The notes under the pieces were generated by a model. The model was given only the letters and a program-made list of their open reading frames with translations, did not search any database and was not told the origin of the DNA. This document shows positions 6,715-9,538 of a DNA stretch of 9,538 nt, piece by piece (position 1 is the first letter of the stretch; every line of letters starts with the position of its first letter). Source of the DNA: Bacteroidales bacterium. GTDB lineage: Bacteria; Bacteroidota; Bacteroidia; Bacteroidales; UBA7960. The position numbers and the translations under genes were made by a program. The DNA lies in assembly GCA_007131125.1 (NCBI GenBank), contig SLRE01000162.1, positions 1 through 9,538 of the forward strand, in the 5' to 3' direction.

Positions 6715-8207
6715 TATTTTTCCCGGTATTTGTTCAGGTTGCGGTACTTGGTTTGTTCAAACCGGGTGACGGTAGCCCTCACCCATCTTTTGTTAAAAAC
6801 GATAAACAGCAGGCCTGTAATCCCTGCTGTGATGGAAAATCCTGTCATTAGCCCGAAAGGCAATATCCAGGCCACGATATACACCGGAACCAGGGTAAAA
6901 AAAATGGAAAAAACGCTAATAAACAGGCGTCCGCTGGTTCCTTCCATATTGAAGAAAGATCTACCGTTGGGATCAATACGGGTTGAGTTGCCAACTCCGG
7001 TATACAGCAACAGGCAAAAAGCCGGGCCGATAGCAAACAGTACCAGCCCTGTGAATAGCAGAAGCACTGTTGGGTTTAGCCACAAAATAAAAGGAACCAA
7101 AATAAAAAACTGCAATAAGGCCAGCATGGCATAAAAGTAATATTTGGCCTGAATGAAAATATCAAGAGGAATGTTTTTGGAAGCCAAATAGTCGAAAAAC
7201 CGGCTTTCCCATGAAAATGCATACTGCAGATGGTTTATCCCGTATGAACCCATAAACAGCATCAGCATCGGAGTCATGGATGAATAGGCCTGATGAGGGA
7301 TGTAAATGAACATATAAACCAGTAAGGGCAAAAAAACCGGCCATTGATAAAAATTATTTCTTGCCCGTTTGTTGCGGTTAATCAGTTTCCACTCCAGTTC
7401 CCAGAAAACTCCATAAACCGGCACTTTCCCAAGTAGCCTCTCAATAAAATTTCCGTATAACGGTAACTCTGAGCTTTTTGTGGACTGGTCGGACAATGTG
7501 TAAAAATTTTTTACCAGGCTTTTAACATTCACATACTGAAAAAGTAAAATGGCCATGATCAGCCCTGAAAACAGCCAACCATTTCCCTGCATCAGGGCCA
7601 GGCCGAGTTGTCCGGAAAAATTCATCAGTTGCTCCAGCAAAAAATAACCCGTCAGGATCAACGCTGCAATCAGCAGTCCGGCAGCTATCAGGGCAGGGGG
7701 TTTCCAGCCGGTACTGGTTTTTATGAACATACTAAGCGAATGGTTGAGCCCGCTAATCAAAAAGCATCCCAGGAGTGCATTCCAAAATGCAGCCGGAGAA
7801 ACCGGACCATAGAGGGTCTGCAAAAAAAAGGGGACCAGGAATACCAGCAAAAAGAAATTGTATACGCTAAACCATGAGCGGATAAGTGTGTAGCCCGCAA
7901 GGGAACGCTTTTTAACAGGCAGGTGCAGGTAGTTTTTGGCTTGCTGTCGGGGAACTTTCTGGAAAAATAACCTGGCCAGCAATTCCGACCCATAAACAAA
8001 CAACAAAAGAGAAAAAAAAGCCTCATGAGGGTATTCTTCCGGGAAAAGGTTTTCCAGAAGGTTTGGTAAAGCCAGCCCTAGCATGTAAATGTACCAGAGG
8101 GAAATAAAGACCACAAATCCCAGAAGGAGTTTAATGCCCAGGCTTCTCTCAAAATAATGAGCCCTGACAAAACTCAGCCAGCCATGACGCAACAGGATAA
8201 AAAACAT
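6714..8207 (-). CDS. DUF5687-like polytopic membrane protein, ABC transporter permease subunit
   Basis: This 497-residue integral inner-membrane protein has about twelve hydrophobic segments, for example near 26-47, 63-82, 112-132, 141-161, 170-191, 208-226, 289-304, 311-329, 356-376, 378-402, 428-448 and 450-471. A longer soluble loop lies near 228-288. The N-terminus (FILLRHGWLSFVRAHYFERS) and the block FSWESRFFDYLASKNIP (331-347) look like the Bacteroidota DUF5687 family, usually found beside an ABC ATPase. I recognise this from memory, so the family name is moderately sure and the membrane topology is strongly supported. Its stop overlaps the ATPase start by one base, so the two very likely form one transporter. 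The ATG at 8207 gives the expected family N-terminus, and it is divergent from the MBL hydrolase gene. The substrate is unknown. Confidence 0.87.
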   Translation of the reverse strand: MFFILLRHGWLSFVRAHYFERSLGIKLLLGFVVFISLWYIYMLGLALPNLLENLFPEEYPHEAFFSLLLFVYGSELLARLFFQKVPRQQAKNYLHLPVKKRSLAGYTLIRSWFSVYNFFLLVFLVPFFLQTLYGPVSPAAFWNALLGCFLISGLNHSLSMFIKTSTGWKPPALIAAGLLIAALILTGYFLLEQLMNFSGQLGLALMQGNGWLFSGLIMAILLFQYVNVKSLVKNFYTLSDQSTKSSELPLYGNFIERLLGKVPVYGVFWELEWKLINRNKRARNNFYQWPVFLPLLVYMFIYIPHQAYSSMTPMLMLFMGSYGINHLQYAFSWESRFFDYLASKNIPLDIFIQAKYYFYAMLALLQFFILVPFILWLNPTVLLLFTGLVLFAIGPAFCLLLYTGVGNSTRIDPNGRSFFNMEGTSGRLFISVFSIFFTLVPVYIVAWILPFGLMTGFSITAGITGLLFIVFNKRWVRATVTRFEQTKYRNLNKYREK

Positions 8208-8235
8208 GGGTTGCCTGTTTTTTTTTAATAAGATG

Positions 8236-8283
8236 CAAGTTTAAGGATTTTTGGTTAAATATCAGGGAGGAAGATAAACTTTG
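8236..8283. promoter_or_regulatory. Candidate divergent promoter region between the ABC unit and the MBL gene
   Basis: On the minus strand TAAACTTG (8236-8243) is one mismatch from TAnnTTTG and sits about 29 nt before the ABC-unit ATG. On the plus strand TAAACTTTG (8275-8283) is TAnnTTTG with one extra base, or AAACTTTG with one mismatch, and has TTTG 21-22 nt upstream (8250-8253). The two elements are near mirror images: CAAGTTTA against TAAACTTTG. Both are imperfect, so this is tentative. Confidence 0.35.
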
Positions 8284-8287
8284 CCTG

Positions 8288-8312
8288 TTCCTGCATTTTC
8301 GGTTTGCAGGGG
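8288..8312 (+). promoter_or_regulatory. Stem-loop in the leader of the MBL hydrolase gene
   Basis: CCTGCA (8290-8295) pairs perfectly with TGCAGG (8305-8310) around a 9-nt loop, and two G-U pairs could extend the stem in the plus-strand RNA. No U-run follows, so it is unlikely to be a terminator. If the plus-strand promoter at 8250-8283 is real, this hairpin sits at the very 5' end of the transcript and could protect it. Confidence 0.3.
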
Positions 8313-8359
8313 AAAACAAAGTGGCGGTTACATCTTGGCGTGAAGGAAAAACCTAAAAA

Positions 8360-8401
8360 ATGAACCCTGAAGGCAAAAAACTGTTTGGATTGTTAAAGTA
8401 G
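8360..8401 (+). CDS. Possible 13-codon upstream ORF before the MBL gene
   Basis: ATG at 8360 begins a short frame encoding MNPEGKKLFGLLK and ending with TAG at 8399-8401, 23 nt before the ATG of the hydrolase gene. It is preceded by an A-rich stretch (ACCTAAAAA), as many Bacteroidota starts are, with AAGGA about 12 nt upstream. Its codons show no run of one amino acid that would suggest attenuation. Frames this short arise often by chance, so it is recorded only as a candidate leader peptide. Confidence 0.15.
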   Translation: MNPEGKKLFGLLK

Positions 8402-8424
8402 CAATAACCAACAAATAAAGAAAA

Positions 8425-9300
8425 ATGAAAAGAATATTTACGATTTTCCTGATAATGCTCCTGCCAGTGGCGGGTTTTTCCCAGCGCGACTGGTCGCAGG
8501 TAAGCGTAAAAACAACAGAGATAGCCCCGGACTTGTTCCGGCTTTTTGTCGGTGATGGGGTTGCAGTGGTAGCCTGGGTTGGAGAAGACGGCTTGCTGGT
8601 AATCGATGCAGCCTATGAACAAACCGCTCCCCAGCTGATGGAAGCCATTGAGAAACTTTCGGATGCGCCCATTCGCTATCTTGTCAATACCCATCTGCAT
8701 GGCGACCATACCGGTGGCAATGTGGAACTGGGCCGCAATGCCGATATCATTGCTCATCCTTTGGTTAAAGAATACCTTTCCAGCGAACGCAGGCAGGGAG
8801 AACAAACCATTCCTCCCTTTCCTGAACATGCCATTCCCAACATTACTTTCACTGACCGGCTTAACCTCGACTTTAACGGGCAAATTCTGGAAATGACCCA
8901 CCTGCCAGGTGGACATACCGGGGGCGATATCATCATTTGGTTTCCTGACAGCAAGGTGCTTGTTATGGGTGACCTGCTTTTTGCGGGGTATTTTCCCTTT
9001 GTTGACGTAAATAACGGGGGCCATCCTCAAGGGTTTATGGACAACCTGGCCTGGGTCCTTGAAAACTTTCCTGAAGAAACAACGCTGATAGGCGGGCACG
9101 GGCCGGTCTTCAGCATGCAAGAACTTGAAGCATACCATCAGGATTTATTAAAAACCATGGAAGTGGTTAAAAATGCCAGGGAAAAGGGTATGTCGCAGGA
9201 AGAAATGAAAAAGGAACGGATTTTAAAGCAATGGGAAGAATACGGTACTTTTTTCATTACCGAAGACCGCTGGATAGAAACCATTTATCCTTTTTTGTAA
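8425..9300 (+). CDS. Secreted metallo-beta-lactamase-fold hydrolase
   Basis: This 291-residue exported enzyme has a signal peptide (MKRIF, hydrophobic core, AGFSQ) with likely cleavage around residues 19-20. The MBL zinc ligands are all visible: H90-x-H92-x-D94-H95 in NTHLHGDH, H164 in PGGHTGGD, D183 in MGDLLF, and H225 in GGHGP. The bridging position holds Asp, as in most MBL-fold hydrolases, rather than the Cys typical of class B1 or B2 beta-lactamases. A dinuclear zinc hydrolase of the periplasm is therefore expected, but its substrate (lactone, ester, thioester or other) cannot be told, and resistance should not be assumed. The C-terminal 60 or so residues are a charged helical tail. The ATG at 8425 directly starts the signal peptide and follows an A-rich leader. 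It stands alone on the plus strand, divergent from the ABC unit. Confidence 0.9.
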   Translation: MKRIFTIFLIMLLPVAGFSQRDWSQVSVKTTEIAPDLFRLFVGDGVAVVAWVGEDGLLVIDAAYEQTAPQLMEAIEKLSDAPIRYLVNTHLHGDHTGGNVELGRNADIIAHPLVKEYLSSERRQGEQTIPPFPEHAIPNITFTDRLNLDFNGQILEMTHLPGGHTGGDIIIWFPDSKVLVMGDLLFAGYFPFVDVNNGGHPQGFMDNLAWVLENFPEETTLIGGHGPVFSMQELEAYHQDLLKTMEVVKNAREKGMSQEEMKKERILKQWEEYGTFFITEDRWIETIYPFL

Positions 9301-9367
9301 AGCATTATAAATTTCCTCGGGTATCCAAAAAATTATTTTTCCTCTGTCTGAACCTTTTGGTTTTTGG

Positions 9368-9404
9368 TTTTGTTTAAGATTTGTCTTTTAAAAGTTAAAC
9401 AAAA
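9368..9404. repeat. 10-bp AT-rich inverted repeat downstream of the MBL gene
   Basis: TTTTGTTTAA (9368-9377) is perfectly complementary to TTAAACAAAA (9395-9404) across a 17-nt spacer, and the spacer itself contains the palindrome CTTTTAAAAG (9385-9394). A T-rich stretch follows after a few bases (9411-9421). It lies 68 nt after the hydrolase stop and could act as a weak terminator in either direction or as a protein-binding site. In DNA this AT-rich, chance formation is also possible. Confidence 0.3.
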
Positions 9405-9441
9405 AGTTCGTTTTTCCCTTTTATTGGCTGAAAGCTAAGTT

Positions 9442-9475
9442 TTTGAAGCAACAACCGTTTTTTACTGTAATTTTG
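9442..9475 (+). promoter_or_regulatory. Bacteroidota-type promoter (TTTG-N22-TAATTTTG)
   Basis: TAATTTTG (9468-9475) is a full match to TAnnTTTG, with TTTG at 9442-9445, 22 nt upstream. Transcription would start near 9479, leaving a leader of about 45 nt to the ATG at 9525. The element is identical in sequence to the one at 94-101 on the other strand. Confidence 0.65.
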
Positions 9476-9524
9476 CAATTAAAGAATTAAATCTTTATTT
9501 GGCGGAAAACTAAAAAGATAAAAA

Positions 9525-9538
9525 ATGATGCACATCAC
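9525..9538 (+). CDS. 5' end of a gene leaving the window (product unknown)
   Basis: ATG at 9525 follows an A-rich leader (AAAAAGATAAAAA) and the promoter at 9442-9475. The readable start is M-M-H-I-T, with a second ATG at 9528 as an alternative start. Nothing can be said about the product. The start itself is likely because of the promoter and leader, but it rests on only a few codons. Confidence 0.45.

Noticed and set aside
8353..9138. 261-codon open frame on the minus strand opposite the MBL gene
   Set aside because: It is antisense to a gene with complete zinc-binding motifs and a signal peptide, and its own translation shows no family features.
8425..9300. Antibiotic-resistance beta-lactamase assignment for the MBL-fold gene
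   Set aside because: The fold is shared by many hydrolases and the bridging ligand is Asp183; nothing in the sequence indicates a lactam substrate.
1..9538. Mobile element, CRISPR array, tRNA or rRNA, toxin-antitoxin pair or defence cassette
   Set aside because: I found no transposase, integrase, regularly spaced repeats, conserved tRNA or rRNA segments, or recognisable defence domains on either strand.

Overview
The window looks like an ordinary chromosomal stretch of a member of the Bacteroidota. The support is the lipoprotein and signal-peptide style (Cys-Ser lipoproteins, signal peptides ending in Ala-Gln or Ser-Gln), a DUF5687-type ABC membrane protein, DUF4369-like/thioredoxin lipoproteins, A-rich leaders with weak or absent Shine-Dalgarno sequences, and several good matches to the Bacteroidota promoter (TTTG, about 19-22 nt, TAnnTTTG). 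I cannot place the genus. I see no rRNA, tRNA, CRISPR, insertion sequence, integrase or prophage gene.

Layout, left to right. A gene running off the left edge on the minus strand (start near 37) has a textbook promoter at 94-124. Next, also on the minus strand, is a secreted protein of unknown family with a helical N-terminal half and a barrel-like C-terminal half (162-1286). Across a divergent intergenic region (about 1287-1564) lie two tandem plus-strand paralogs, both lipoproteins with a C-terminal TlpA-like thioredoxin domain and an intact WCGPC motif (1565-2974 and 3000-4421). They converge, with only 7 nt between stop codons, on a minus-strand NAD(P)-binding SDR/DUF2867 gene that starts with TTG (4429-5847). 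A 156-nt gap with its promoter follows. Then comes a minus-strand two-gene ABC unit: a DUF5687-like polytopic membrane protein (6714-8207) overlapping by one base (TAATG) with its downstream ATPase (6004-6714). Divergent from it, across 217 nt, is a plus-strand secreted metallo-beta-lactamase-fold hydrolase (8425-9300). The last 238 nt are AT-rich and noncoding: a possible stem-loop, then a strong promoter match and the first codons of a gene leaving the window at 9525.

Working together: the two thioredoxin lipoproteins form one operon and probably act on disulfides or other redox substrates at the envelope. The divergent secreted protein may share their control region, but a functional link is only inferred. 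The ABC pair is one transporter of unknown substrate. The SDR and the MBL hydrolase look like independent units. I found no convincing undescribed defence, mobile or RNA system. The most interesting points are the tandem divergence of the lipoproteins, the unnamed secreted protein opposite them, the hairpin straddling the convergent junction, and the long structured leader of the hydrolase gene.
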